From Symsagittifera roscoffensis (Eukaryota > Xenacoelomorpha > Acoela > Convolutidae): a DNA stretch of 64,000 nucleotides. The notes below the pieces were generated by a model, which did no database searches, was not told where the DNA came from, and saw nothing but the letters and a program-made list of their open reading frames with translations. A program made the position numbers and the translations under genes. Location of the stretch: positions 62,001-126,000 of the forward strand of contig NW_026971218.1 in the NCBI RefSeq assembly GCF_963678635.1. Reading direction: 5' to 3'. Numbering within the stretch: position 1 is the stretch's first letter; each line of letters begins with the position of its first letter. This document shows positions 40,001-54,186 of this stretch, piece after piece.

Positions 40001-40500
40001 GCACTGTTTTATTTAGCAAAGTTAGATATGGATGATGGTCAACTGCTTGCAAAAGACGACCGCTGTTCAACCAGTGGTTCAAAAGTTATAACCCTAACAA
40101 TAAACGAGCTCAAAATGAGGCCCAAAACTGGCAAAGTTGCTTCAGTTGGCTTTAAAATTAACAAAGCTGGCTCTTAGATCGACGGGCATAGACTCATCAG
40201 CTTTCTTGTAAAAAAAGACTAAGAGGCACCTTTAGATGAGCTTGTTCGACCCTTGAGTGAGCTGCAGGATGCTTGTTGTGGCATGTAGATGTGCTTGCAC
40301 AGCTTCGTTTTTATCATAGCGAAGTTAGGTATGGATAATGTTCAGCTGCTTGCAAAAGATGAGCGCTGTGCAAACAGTGGTTCAAAAGTAATGACCCGAA
40401 CTATAAAAAAGATCAAAATGGGGTCCAAAACTGGCAAAATTGCTTTAGTTGGCTTTTAATTCAACAAAGCTTGTTCTTAGAGCTTCGTGGTTGGGCTCAT
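37000..40500 (+). repeat. Rearranged satellite zone: deletions and internal duplications
   Basis: Several breaks in register cluster here. At ~37,018 AATCTGGCAAA is joined to AACCACATTAGATG, losing ~130 bp. At 37,180-37,280 a second GATCTCAGGATTGTATAGCGC block appears, the first sign of the internal duplication that defines the long monomers. At 38,340-38,620 partial copies of TTTTGGCAGAAAAAATGCTC, TTTATTTCAGCGAAGT and GCTTGCAAAAGAC are stacked irregularly. At ~39,950 GCGCAGCT joins CAGGGCTGTC. At ~40,265 CTGCAGGATGCTTGTTG marks the first short monomer. Confidence 0.75.
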
Positions 40501-42819
40501 AAGTTTTCTCGTGAAAAACAAGTCTAAAAACCACTTTAGATGAGCTTGTTCGACCCATGGGTGAGCTGAGGGAGCTACTTATCGAAGCTGAAGACCCCTA
40601 TTTTGAGCTGAAAAATGGGGATGTCAGGGCTGTAGAACGCTTGTTTCATCATGAAGTAGTGCTCGCACAGCTTTGCTTTTATTTTAGCGAGGTGAGAAAT
40701 CAAAAATGGGGATCTCAGGATTGTATAATGCTTGTTTTGGCAAAAAAAAAGTGCTCGCAAAGTTTTGCTTTATTTAGCGAAGTTAGAAATGGATAATGAT
40801 CAGCTGCTTGCAAACTACGAGCGCTGTGCCACCAGTGGTTCAAAAATTATGATCCGAAAAATAAACGAGCCAAATTGAGTCACAAAACCGGCAAAGTTGC
40901 TTTAGTTGGCTTTAAAATTAACAAAGCTTGATCTTAGAGCGTCGGGCAAAGACTCATCAGCTTTCTCGTAAAACAAACAATAAGAACCACCTTAGATGAG
41001 CTTGTTCGACCCTTGAGTGAGCTTCAGGACACTTGTTGTGGCATGAAGAAGTTCTTGCACAGCTTCTTTTTCATCATAGCGAAGTTAGGTATGAATAATG
41101 TTCAGTTGCTTGCAAAATACGAGCGCTGTGCGACCAGTGGTTCAAAAGTTGTGATCCGAAACATAAACGAGCCAAAATGAGTCACGAAACCATCAAAGTT
41201 GCTTTAGTTGGCTTTAAAATTAACAAAGCTTGATCTTAGAGCGTCGGGCAAAGACTCATCAGCTTTCTCGTAAAACAAGCAATCAGAACCACCTTAGATG
41301 AGCTTGTTCGACCCATGGGTGAGCTTTAGGAGCTACTTAGCGAAGCTGAAGACACTTATTTTGAGCTTAAAAAAATGGGGATGTCAGGGCTGTAGAACAC
41401 TTGTTTCATCATGAAGTAGTGCTCGCACAGCTTTGCTTTTAATTTCGCGAGGTAAGAATTCAAAAATGGGGATCTCAGGATTGTATAACGCTTGTTTTGG
41501 CAAAAAAATTGCTCCAAAGCTTTGTTTTATTTAGCGAAGTTAGATATGGATAATGATCAGTTGCTTGCAAAATACGAGCGCTGTGCGACCAGTGGTTCAA
41601 AAAATATGATCCGAACCATAAACGAGCCAAAATTAGTCACAAAACCGACAAAATTGCTTCAGTTGGCTTTAAAATTAACAAAGCTTGATCTTAGAGCGTC
41701 GGGCAAAGACTCATCAGCTTTCTCGTAAAACAAACAATCAGAACCACCTTAGATGAGCTTGTTCGACCCATGGGTGAGCTGTAGGAGCTACTTAGCGAAG
41801 CTGAAGACCCCTATTTTGAGCTTAAAAAAATGGGGACCTCAGGGCTGTAGAACACTTGTTTCATCAAGAAGTAGTGCTCGCACAGCTTTGCTTTTGTTTT
41901 AGCGAGGTGAGAAATCAAAAATGGGGATCTCAGGATTGTATAATGCTTGTTTTGGCAAAAAAAAAGTGCTCGCAAAGTTTTGCTTTATTTAGCGAAGTTA
42001 GATATGGATAATGATCAGCTGCTTGCAAACTACGAGCGCTGTGCCACCAGTGGTTCAAAAGTTATGATCCGAAACATAAACGAGCCAAAATGAGTCACAA
42101 AACCGGCAAAGTTGCTTTAGTTGGCTTTAAAATTAACAAAGCTTGATCTTAGAGCGTCGGGCAAAAACTCATCAGCTTTCTCGTAAAACAAACAATGAGA
42201 ACCACCTTAGATGAGCTTGTTCGACCCATGGGTGAGCTGTAGGAGCTACTTAGCGAAGCTGAAGACACTTAATTTGAGCTTAAAAAAATGGGGATCTCAG
42301 GGCTGTAGAACACTTGTTTCATCATGAAGTAGTGCTCGCACAGCTTTGCTTTTAATTTCGCGAGGTAAGAATTCAAAAATGGGGATCTCAGGATTGTATA
42401 ACGCTTGTTTTGGCAAAAAAATTGCTCCAAAGCTTTGTTTTTTTTAGCGAAGTTAGATATGGATAATGATCAGTTGCTTGCAAAATACGAGCGCTGTGCG
42501 ACCAGTGGTTCAAAAAATATGATCCGAACCATAAACGAGCCAAAATGAGTCACAAAACCGGCAAAATTGCTTCAGTTGGCTTTAAAATTAACAAAGCTTG
42601 ATCTTAGAGAGTCGGGCAAAAACTCATCAGCTTTCTCGTAAAACAAACAATAAGAACCACCTTAGATGAGCTTGTTCGACCCTTGAGTGAGCTTCAGGAC
42701 ACTTGTTGTGGCATGAAGAAGTTCTTGCACAGCTTCGATTTTATCATAGCGAAGTTAGGTATGAATAATGTTCAGTTGCTTGCAAAATACGAGCGCTGTG
42801 CGACCAGTGGTTCAAAAAT

Positions 42820-45094
42820 TATGATCCGAAACATAAACGAGCCAAAATGAGTCACGAAACCGTCAAAGTTGCTTTAGTTGGCTTTAAAATTAACAAAGCT
42901 TGATCTTAGAGCGTCGGGCAAAGACACATCAGCTTTCTCGTAAAATAAACAATCAGAACCACCTTAGATGAGCTTGTTCGACCCATGGGTGAGCTGTAGG
43001 AGCTACTTAGCGCAGCTGAAGACCCCTATTTTGAGGTTAAAAAAATGGGGATCTCAGGGCTGTAGAACACTTGTTTCATCATGAAGTAGTGCTCGCACAG
43101 CTTTGCTTTTAATTTCGCGAGGTAAGAATTCAAAAATGGGGATCTCAGGATTGTATAACGCTTGTTTTGGCAAAAAAATTGCTCCAAAGCTTTGTTTTAT
43201 TTAGCGAAGTTAGATATGGATAATGATCAGTTGCTTGCAAAATACGAGCGCTGTGCGACCAGTGGTTCAAAAAATATGATCCGAACCATAAACGAGCCAA
43301 AATGAGTCACAAAACCGGCAAAATTGCTTCAGTTGGCTTTAAAATTAACAAAGCTTGATCTTAGAGAGTCGGGCAAAGACTCATCAGCTTTCTCGTAAAA
43401 CAAACAATCAGAACCACCTTAGATGAGCTTGTTCGACCCATGGGTGAGCTGTAGGAGCTACTTAGCGAAGCTGAAGACCCCTATTTTGAGCTTAAAAAAT
43501 GGGGATCTCAGGGCTGTAGAACACTTGTTTCATCATGAAGTAGTGCTCGCACAGCTTTGCTTTTGTTTTAGCGAGGTAAGAATTCAAAAATGGGGATCTC
43601 AGGATTGTATAACGCTTGTTTTGGCAAAAAAATTGCTCCAAAGCTTTGTTTTATTTAGCGAAGTTAGATATGGATAATGATCAGTTGCTTGCAAAATACG
43701 AGCGCTGTGCGACCAGTGGTTCAAAAAATATGATCCGAACCATAAACGAGCCAAAATGAGTCACAAAACCGGCAAAATTGCTTCAGTTGGCTTTAAAATT
43801 AACAAAGCTTGATCTTAGAGAGTCGGGCAAAGACTCATCAGCTTTCTCGTAAAACAAACAATCAGAACCACCTTAGATGAGCTTGTTCGACCCATGGGTG
43901 AGCTGTAGGAGCTACTTAGCGAAGCTGAAGACCCCTATTTTGAGCTTAAAAAAATGGGGATCTCAGAGCTGTAGAACACTTGTTTCATCATGAAGTAGTG
44001 CTCGCACAGCTTTGCTTTTAATTTCGCGAGGTAAGAATTCAAAAATGGGGATCTCAGGATTGTATAACGCTTGTTTTGGCAAAAAAATTGCTCCAAAGCT
44101 TTGTTTTATTTAGCGAAGTTAGATATGGATAATGATCAATTGCTTGCAAAATACGAGCGCTGTGCGACCAGTGGTTCAAAAAATATGATCCGAACCATAA
44201 ACGAGCCAAAATGAGTCACAAAACCGGCAAAATTGCTTCAGTTGGCTTTAAAATTAACAAAGCTTGATCTTAGAGAGTCGGGCAAAGACTCATCAGCTTT
44301 CTCGTAAAACAAACAATCAGAACCACCTTAGATGAGCTTGTTCGACCCATGGGTGAGCTGTAGGAGCTACTTAGCGAAGCTGAAGACCCCTATTTTGAGC
44401 TTAAAAAAATGGGGATCTCAGGGCTGTAGAACACTTGTTTCATCATGAAGTACTGCTCGCACAGCTTTGCTTTTGTTTTAGCGAGGTAAGAATTCAAAAA
44501 TGGGGATCTCAGGATTGTATAACGCTTGTTTTGGCAAAAAAATTGCTCCAAAGCTTTGTTTTATTTAGCGAAGTTAGATATGGATAATGATCAGTTGCTT
44601 GCAAAATACGAGCGCTGTGAAACCAGTGGTTCAAAAAATATGATCCGAACCATAAACGAGCCAAAATGAGTCACAAAACCGGCAAAATTGCTTAAGTTGG
44701 CTTTAAAATTAACAAAGCTTGATCTTAGAGAGTCGGGCAAAGACTCATCAGCTTTCTCGTAAAACAAACAATCAGAACCACCTTAGATGAGCTTGTTCGA
44801 CCCATGGGTGAGCTGTAGGAGCTACTTAGCGAAGCTGAAGACCCCTATTTTGAGCTTAAAAAAATGGGGATCTCAGGGCTGTAGAACACTTGTTTCATCA
44901 TGAAGTAGTGCTCGCACAGCTTTGCTTTTGTTTTAGCGAGGTGAGAAATCAAAAATGGGGATCTCAGGATTGTATAATGCTTGTTTTGGCAAAAAAAGTG
45001 CTCGCAAAGTTTTGCTTTATTTAGCGAAGTTAGATATGGATAATGATCAGCTGCTTGCAAACTACGAGCGCTGTGCCACCAGTGGTTCAAAAGT
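42820..45094 (+). repeat. 2,275-bp tandem duplication, copy 1 (five long monomers)
   Basis: Five ~455-bp monomers recur at +2,275 with the same private variants in the same order: CGAAACCGTCAAAGTTGC, GACACATCAGC, TTTTGAGGTTAAA, TCAGAGCTGTAG (~43,973), GAAGTACTGCTC (~44,449) and GCTGTGAAACCAG (~44,619). I saw no difference between copies by eye. Five monomers per unit rules out simple single-monomer homogenisation. Confidence 0.88.
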
Positions 45095-47404
45095 TATGAT
45101 CCGAAACATAAACGAGCCAAAATGAGTCACGAAACCGTCAAAGTTGCTTTAGTTGGCTTTAAAATTAACAAAGCTTGATCTTAGAGCGTCGGGCAAAGAC
45201 ACATCAGCTTTCTCGTAAAATAAACAATCAGAACCACCTTAGATGAGCTTGTTCGACCCATGGGTGAGCTGTAGGAGCTACTTAGCGCAGCTGAAGACCC
45301 CTATTTTGAGGTTAAAAAAATGGGGATCTCAGGGCTGTAGAACACTTGTTTCATCATGAAGTAGTGCTCGCACAGCTTTGCTTTTAATTTCGCGAGGTAA
45401 GAATTCAAAAATGGGGATCTCAGGATTGTATAACGCTTGTTTTGGCAAAAAAATTGCTCCAAAGCTTTGTTTTATTTAGCGAAGTTAGATATGGATAATG
45501 ATCAGTTGCTTGCAAAATACGAGCGCTGTGCGACCAGTGGTTCAAAAAATATGATCCGAACCATAAACGAGCCAAAATGAGTCACAAAACCGGCAAAATT
45601 GCTTCAGTTGGCTTTAAAATTAACAAAGCTTGATCTTAGAGAGTCGGGCAAAGACTCATCAGCTTTCTCGTAAAACAAACAATCAGAACCACCTTAGATG
45701 AGCTTGTTCGACCCATGGGTGAGCTGTAGGAGCTACTTAGCGAAGCTGAAGACCCCTATTTTGAGCTTAAAAAATGGGGATCTCAGGGCTGTAGAACACT
45801 TGTTTCATCATGAAGTAGTGCTCGCACAGCTTTGCTTTTGTTTTAGCGAGGTAAGAATTCAAAAATGGGGATCTCAGGATTGTATAACGCTTGTTTTGGC
45901 AAAAAAATTGCTCCAAAGCTTTGTTTTATTTAGCGAAGTTAGATATGGATAATGATCAGTTGCTTGCAAAATACGAGCGCTGTGCGACCAGTGGTTCAAA
46001 AAATATGATCCGAACCATAAACGAGCCAAAATGAGTCACAAAACCGGCAAAATTGCTTCAGTTGGCTTTAAAATTAACAAAGCTTGATCTTAGAGAGTCG
46101 GGCAAAGACTCATCAGCTTTCTCGTAAAACAAACAATCAGAACCACCTTAGATGAGCTTGTTCGACCCATGGGTGAGCTGTAGGAGCTACTTAGCGAAGC
46201 TGAAGACCCCTATTTTGAGCTTAAAAAAATGGGGATCTCAGAGCTGTAGAACACTTGTTTCATCATGAAGTAGTGCTCGCACAGCTTTGCTTTTAATTTC
46301 GCGAGGTAAGAATTCAAAAATGGGGATCTCAGGATTGTATAACGCTTGTTTTGGCAAAAAAATTGCTCCAAAGCTTTGTTTTATTTAGCGAAGTTAGATA
46401 TGGATAATGATCAATTGCTTGCAAAATACGAGCGCTGTGCGACCAGTGGTTCAAAAAATATGATCCGAACCATAAACGAGCCAAAATGAGTCACAAAACC
46501 GGCAAAATTGCTTCAGTTGGCTTTAAAATTAACAAAGCTTGATCTTAGAGAGTCGGGCAAAGACTCATCAGCTTTCTCGTAAAACAAACAATCAGAACCA
46601 CCTTAGATGAGCTTGTTCGACCCATGGGTGAGCTGTAGGAGCTACTTAGCGAAGCTGAAGACCCCTATTTTGAGCTTAAAAAAATGGGGATCTCAGGGCT
46701 GTAGAACACTTGTTTCATCATGAAGTACTGCTCGCACAGCTTTGCTTTTGTTTTAGCGAGGTAAGAATTCAAAAATGGGGATCTCAGGATTGTATAACGC
46801 TTGTTTTGGCAAAAAAATTGCTCCAAAGCTTTGTTTTATTTAGCGAAGTTAGATATGGATAATGATCAGTTGCTTGCAAAATACGAGCGCTGTGAAACCA
46901 GTGGTTCAAAAAATATGATCCGAACCATAAACGAGCCAAAATGAGTCACAAAACCGGCAAAATTGCTTAAGTTGGCTTTAAAATTAACAAAGCTTGATCT
47001 TAGAGAGTCGGGCAAAGACTCATCAGCTTTCTCGTAAAACAAACAATCAGAACCACCTTAGATGAGCTTGTTCGACCCATGGGTGAGCTGTAGGAGCTAC
47101 TTAGCGAAGCTGAAGACCCCTATTTTGAGCTTAAAAAAATGGGGATCTCAGGGCTGTAGAACACTTGTTTCATCATGAAGTAGTGCTCGCACAGCTTTGC
47201 TTTTGTTTTAGCGAGGTGAGAAATCAAAAATGGGGATCTCAGGATTGTATAATGCTTGTTTTGGCAAAAAAAGTGCTCGCAAAGTTTTGCTTTATTTAGC
47301 GAAGTTAGATATGGATAATGATCAGCTGCTTGCAAACTACGAGCGCTGTGCCACCAGTGGTTCAAAAGTTATGATCCGAAACATAAACGAGCCAAAATGA
47401 GTCA
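45095..47404 (+). repeat. 2,275-bp tandem duplication, copy 2
   Basis: This is the immediate head-to-tail copy of 42,820-45,094. Identity continues a little past the unit, to about 47,404, where CACAAAACCGGCAAAG replaces the CACGAAACCGTCAAAG of copy 1. It is either a very recent unequal exchange or an assembly duplication. Confidence 0.88.
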
Positions 47405-50400
47405 CAAAACCGGCAAAGTTGCTTCAGTTGGCTTTAAAATTAACAAAGCTTGCTCTTAGAGCGTCAGGCATAGACTCATCAGCTTTCTAGTAAAAAAAGA
47501 CTAAGAACCACCTTAGATGAGCTTGTTCGACCCTTGAGTGAGCTTCAGGACACTTGTTGTGGCATGAAGAAGTTCTTGCACAGCTTCGATTTTATCATAG
47601 CGAAGTTAGGTATGAATAATGTTCAGTTGCTCGCAAAATACGAGCGCTGTGCGACCAGTGGTTCAAAAATTATGATCCGAACCATAAACGAGCCAAAATG
47701 GTTCACAAAACCGGCAAAGTTGCTTTAGTTGGCTTTTAAATTAACAAAGCTTGCTCTTAGAGGGTCGGGCATAGACTCATCAGCTTTCTCGTAAAATAAA
47801 CAATCAGAACCAACTTAGATGAGCTTGTTCGACCCATGGGTGAGCTGTAGGAGCTACTTAGCGCAGCTGAAGACCCCTATTTTGAGGTTAAAAAAATGGG
47901 GATTTCAGGGCTGTAGAACACTTGTTTCATCATGAAGTAGTGCTCGCACAGCTTTGCTTTTAATTTCGCGAGGTAAGAATTCAAAAATGGGGATCTCAGG
48001 ATTGTATAACGCTTGTTTTGGCAAAAAAAATGCTCCAAAGCTTTGTTTTATTTAGCGAAGTTATATATGGATAATGATCAGTTGCTTGCTAAATACGAGC
48101 GCTGTGCGACCAGTGGTTCAAAAAATATGATACGAACCATAAACGAGCCAAAATGAGTCACAAAAGTGGCAAAATTGCTTCAGTTGGCTTTAAAATTAAC
48201 AAAGCTTGCTCTTAGAGGGTCGGGCATAGACTCATCAGCTTTCTCGTAAAAAAAAGACTAAGAACAACCTTAGATGAGCTTGTTCGACCCTTGAGTGAGC
48301 TGCAGGACGCTTGTTGTGGCATGTAGAAGTGCTTGCACAGCTTCAATTTTATCATAGCGACGTTAGGTATGGATAATGTTCAGCTGCTTGCAAAAGATGA
48401 GCGCTGTGAAAACAGTGGTTCAAAAGTAATGATCCGAACTATAAACAAGATCAAAATGGGGTCCAAAACTGGCAAAGTTGCTTTAGTTGGCTTTTAATTC
48501 AACAAAGCTTGCTCTTAGACCTTCGTGGTTAAGCTCATAAGTTTTCTCGTGAAAAACAAGTCTAAGAACCACCTTAAACGAGCTTGTTCGACCCATGGGT
48601 GAGCTGTAGGAGCTTCTTAGTGAAGCTGGAGAGCCCTATTTTGAGCTGAACAATGGGGATTTCAGGGCTGTAGAACGCTTGTTTCATCATGAAGTAGTGC
48701 TCGCACAGCTTTGCTTTTTTTTCAACGAGGTAAGAAATCAAAAATGGGGATCTCAGGATTGTATAACGAATGTTGTGGCAAAAAAAAGTGCTTGCAAAGC
48801 TTTGCTTTATTTAGCGAAGTTAGATATGGATAATGATCAGCTGCTTGCAAAATACGAGCGCTTTGCGACCAGTGGTTCAAAAGTTATGATCCGAACCATA
48901 AACGAGCCAAGATGTGTCACAAAACCGGCAAAATGGCTTCAGTTGGCTTTAAAATTAACAAAGCTTGCTCTTAGAGCGTCGGGCAAAGACTCATCAGCTT
49001 TCTCGTGAAAAAAGACTAAGAACCACCTTAGATGAGCTTGTTCGACCCATGGGTGAGCTGTAGGAGCTACTTAGCGAAGCTGAAGACCCCTATTTTGAGC
49101 TGAAAATGGGGATCTCAGGGCTGTAGAACGCTTGTTTCATCATGAATAGTGCTCGCACAGCTTTGCTTTTATTTTAGCGAGTTAAGAAAATAAAAATGGG
49201 GATCTCATGATTGTATAACGCTTGTTTTGGCAAAAAAAGTGCTTGCAAAGCTTTCCTTTATTTAGCGAAGCTAGATATGGATAATGATCAGTTGCTTGCA
49301 AGATACGAGCGCTCTGCGACCAGTGGTTCAAAAAATTTGATCCGAACCATAAACGAGCCAAAATGAGTAACAAAACCGTCAAAATTGCTTCAGTTGGCTT
49401 TAAAATTAACAAAGCTTGCTCTTAGAGGGTCGGGCATAGACTCATCAGCTTTCTCGTAAAAAAAAAGACTAAGAACAACCTTAGATGAGCCTGTTCCACC
49501 CTTGAGTGAGCTGCAGGATGCTTGTTGTGGCATGTAGATGTGCTTGCACAGCTTCGTTTTTATCATAGCGAAGTTAGGTATGGATAATGTTCAGCTGCTT
49601 GCAAAAATTGAGCGCTGTGAAAACAGTGGTTCAAAAGTAAAGACCCGAACTATAAAAAAGATCAAAATGGGGTCCAAAACTGGCAAAGTTGCTTTAGTTG
49701 GCTTTTAATTCAACAAAGCTTGCTCTTAGAGCTTCGTGGTTAGGCTCATAAGTTTTCTCGTGAAAAATTAGTCTAAGAACCACCTTAAACGAGCTTGTTC
49801 GACCCATGGGTGAGCTGTACGAGCTTCTTAGCGAAGCTGAAGGCCCCTATTTTGAGCTTTAAAAAAATGGGGATCTCAGGGCTGTAGAACACTTGTTTCA
49901 TCATGAAGTAGTGCTCGCACAGCTTTGCTTTTGTTTTAGCGAGGTAAGAATTCAAAAATGGGGATCTCAGGATTGTATAACGCTTGTTTTGGCAAAAAAA
50001 TTGCTCCAAAGCTTTGTTTTATTTAGCGAAGTTACATATGGATACTGATCAGTTGCTTGCAAAATACGAGCGCTGTGCGACCAGTGGTTCAAAAAACATG
50101 ATCCGAACCATAAACGAGCCAAAATGAGTCGCAAAACCGGCAAAATTGCTTCAGTTGGCTTTAAAATTAACAAAGCTTGCTCTTAGAGGGTCGGGCATAG
50201 ACTCATCAGCTTTCTCTTAAAAAAAAGACTAAGAGCAACCTTAGATGAGCTTGTTCCACCCTTGAGTGAGCTGCAGGATGCTTGTTGTGCCATGTAGATG
50301 TGCTTGCACAGCTTCGTTTTTATCATAGCGAAGTTAGGTATGGATAATGTTCAGCTGCTTGCAAAAGATGAGCGCTGTGAAAACAGTGGTTCAAAAGTAA

Positions 50401-53400
50401 TGATCCGAACTATAAACAAGATCAAAATGGGGTCCAAAACTGGCAAAGTTGCTTTAGTTGGCTTTTAATTCAACAAAGCTTGCTCTTAGAGCTTCGTGGA
50501 TAGGCTCATAAGTTTTCTCGTGAAAAACAAGTCTAAGAACCACCTCAAACGAGCTTGTTCGGCCCATGGGTGAGCTGTAGGAGCTTCTTAGCGAAGCTGG
50601 AGACCCCTATTTTGAGCTGAAAAATGGGGATTTCAGGTTTGTAGAACGCTTGTTTCATCATTAAGTAGTACTCGCACAGCTTTGCTTTTATTTTAACGAG
50701 GTAAGAATTCAAAAATGGGGATCTCAGGATTGTATAACGAATGTTTTGGCAAAAAAAAAGTGCTTGCAAAGCTTTGCTTTATTTAGCGAAGTTAGATATG
50801 GATAATGATCAGCTGCTGGCAAAATACGAGCGCTTTGCGACCAGTGGTTCAAAAGTTATGATCCGCACCATAAACGAGCCAAGATGTGGCACAAAACCGG
50901 CAAAATTGCTTCAGTTGGCTTTAAAATTAACAAAGATTGCTCTTAGAGCGTCGGGCAAAGACTCATCAGCTTTCCCGTGAAAAAAGATTAAGAACCACCT
51001 TAGATGAGCTTGTTCGACCCATGGGTGAGCTGTAGGAGCTGTTAGCGAAGCTGAAGACCCCTATTTTGAGCTGAAAATGGGGATCTCAGGGCTGTAGAAA
51101 GCTTGTTTCATCATTAAGTAGTGCTCGCACAGCTTTGCTTTTATTTTAACGAGGTAAGAAATCAAAAATGGGGATCTCAGGATTGTATAACGCTTGTTTT
51201 GGCAAAAAAAGTGCTTGCAAAGCTTTCCTTTATTTAGCGAAGTTAGATATGGATAATGATCAGCTGCTTGCAAAATACTATCGCTGTGCAACCAGTGGTT
51301 CAAAAGTTATGATCCGAACCATAAACGAGCCAAAATGGTTCACAAAACCGGCAAAGTTGCTTCAGTTGGCTTTGAAATTAACAAAGCTTGCTCTTAGAGC
51401 GTCGGGCATAGACTCATCAGCTTTCTCGTAAAAAAAGACTAAGAACAACCTTAGATGTGCTTGTTCGACCCTTGAGTGAGCTGCACGACGCTCGTTGTGG
51501 TATGACAAATGCTTACACAGCTTCGTTTTTATCATAGCAAAGTTAGGTATGGATAATGTTCAGCTGCTAGCAAAAGATGAGCGCTGTGCAAACAGTGGTT
51601 CAAAAGTAATGACCCGAAATATAAACAAGATGAAAATGGGGTCCAAAACTGGCAAAGTTGCTTTAGTTGGCTTTTAATTCAACAAAACTTGCTCTTAGAG
51701 CTTTGTGGTTAGGCTCATAAGTTTTCTCGTGAAAAACAATCCTAAAAACCACATTAGATGAGCTTGTTCGACCCATGGCTGAGCTGAAGGAGCTACTTAG
51801 CGAAGCTGAAGACCCCTATTTTGAGCTGAAAAATGGGAATCTCAGGGCTGTAGAACGCTTGTTTCATCATGAAGTAGTGCTCGCACAGCTTTGCTTTTAT
51901 TTTAGCGAGGTGAGAAATCAAAAATGGGGATCTCAGGATTGTATAATGCTTGTTTTGGCAAAAAAAAGTGCTCGCAAAGTTTTTCTTTATTTAGCGAAGT
52001 TAGATATGGATAATGATCAGCTGCTTGCAAACTACGAGCGCTGTGCCACCAGTGGTTCAAAAGTTATGATCCGAAAGATAAACGAGCCAAAATGAGTCAC
52101 AAAACCGGCAAAAATGCTTCAGTTGGCTTTAAAATTAACAAAGCTTGCTCTTAGAGCGTCGGGCATAGACTCATCAGCTTTCTCGTAAAAAAAAGACTAA
52201 GAACCACCTTAGATGAGCTTGTTCGACCCTTGAGTGAGCTTCAGGACACTTGTTGTGGCATGTAGAAGTTCTTGCACAGCTTCGATTTTATCATAGCGAA
52301 GTTAGGTATGAATAATTTTCAGCTGCTTGCAAAAGATGAGCGCTGTGCAAACAGTGGTTCAAAAGTAATGACCCGAATTATAAACAATATCAAAATGGGG
52401 CCCAAAACTGGCAAAGTTGCTTTAGTTGGCTTTATATTGACAAAGCTTGCTCTTAGAGCGTCGGGCAAAGACTCATCAGCTTTCTCGTAAAACAAACCTT
52501 AAGAACTACCTTAGATGAGCTTGTTCGACCCATGGGTGAGCTGTAGGAGCTTTTTAGCGAAGCTGAAGACCCCTATTTTGAGCTTAAAAAAATGGGGATC
52601 TCAGGGCTGTAGAACACTTGTTTCATCATGGAACTAGTGCTCGCACAGCTTTGCTTTTATTTCGCGAGGTAAGAATTCAAAAATGGGGATCTCAGGATTG
52701 TATAACGCTTGTTTTGGCAAAAAAATTGCTCCAAAGCTTTGCTTTATTTAGCGAAGGTAGATATGGATAATGATCAGTTGCTTGCAAAATACGAGCGCTG
52801 TACGACCAGTGGTTCAAAAAATATGATCCGAACCATAAACGAGCCAAAATGAGTCACAAAACCGGCAAAATTGCTTCAGTTGGCTTTAAAATTAACAAAG
52901 CTTGCACTTAGAGGGTCGGGCATAAACTCGTCAGCTTTCTCGGAAAAAAAAGACTAAGAACAACCTTAGATCAGCCTGTTCCACCCTTGACTGAGCTGCA
53001 GGATGCTTGTTGTGGCATGTAGAAGTGCTTGCACAGCTTCGTTTTTATCATAGCGAAGTTAGGTATGGATAATGTTCAGCTGCTTGCAAAAGATGAGCGC
53101 TGTGAAAACAGTGGTTCAAAAGTAATACCCGAACTATAAACAAGATCAAAATGGGGTTCAAAACTGGCAAAGTTGCTTTAGTTGGCTTTTAATTCAACAA
53201 AGCTTGCTCTTAGAGCTTCGTGGTTAGGTTCATAAGTTTTCTCGTGAAAACAAGTCTAAGAACCACCTTAAATGAGCTTGTTCGACGCATGGGTGAGCTG
53301 TAGGAGCTTCTTAGCGAAGCTGGAGACCCCTATTTTGAGCTGAAAAATGGGGATCTCAGGGCTGTAGAACGCTTGTTTCATCATGAAGTAGTGCTCGCAC

Positions 53401-54186
53401 AGCTTTGCTTTTATTTTAGCGAGGTAAGAAATAAAAAATGGGGATCTCAGGGTTGTATAACGAATGTTTTGGTAAAAAAAAGTGCTTGCTAAGCTTTGTT
53501 TTATTTAGCGAAGTTAGATATGGTTAATGATCAGCTGCTTGCAAAATACGAGCGCTTTGCGACCAGTGGTTCAAAAGTTATGATCCGAACCATAAACGAG
53601 CCAAGATGTGTCACAAAACCGGCAAAATTGCTTCAGTTGGCTTTAAAATTAACAAAGATTGCTCTTAGAGCGTCGGGCAAAGACTCATCAGCTTTCTCGT
53701 GAAAAAAGACTAAGAACCGCCTTAGATGAGCTTGTTCGACCCATGGGTGAGCTGTAGGAGCTTTTTAGCGAAGCAGAAGACCCCTATTTTGAGCTGAAAA
53801 CTGGGGATCTCAGGGCTGTAGAACGCTTGTTTCATCATGAAGTGGTGTTCGCACAGCTTTGCTTTTATTTTAGCGTGATAAGAAATCAAAAATTGGGATC
53901 TCAGGATTGTATAACGCTTGAATGGCAAAATAGTGCTTTCAAAGCTTTGCTTTATTTAGCGAAGTTAGATATGGATCATGATCAGCTGCTTGCAAAATAC
54001 TATCGTTGTGCAACCAGTGGTTCAAAAGTTATGATCCGAACCATAAACGAGCCAAAATGAGTCACAAAACCGGCAAAGTTGCTTCAGTTGGATTTGAAAT
54101 TAACAAAGCTTGCTCTTAGAGCGTCGGGCATAGACTCATCAGCTTTCTCGTAAAAAAAAGAATAAGAAACAGCTTAGATGAGCTTA

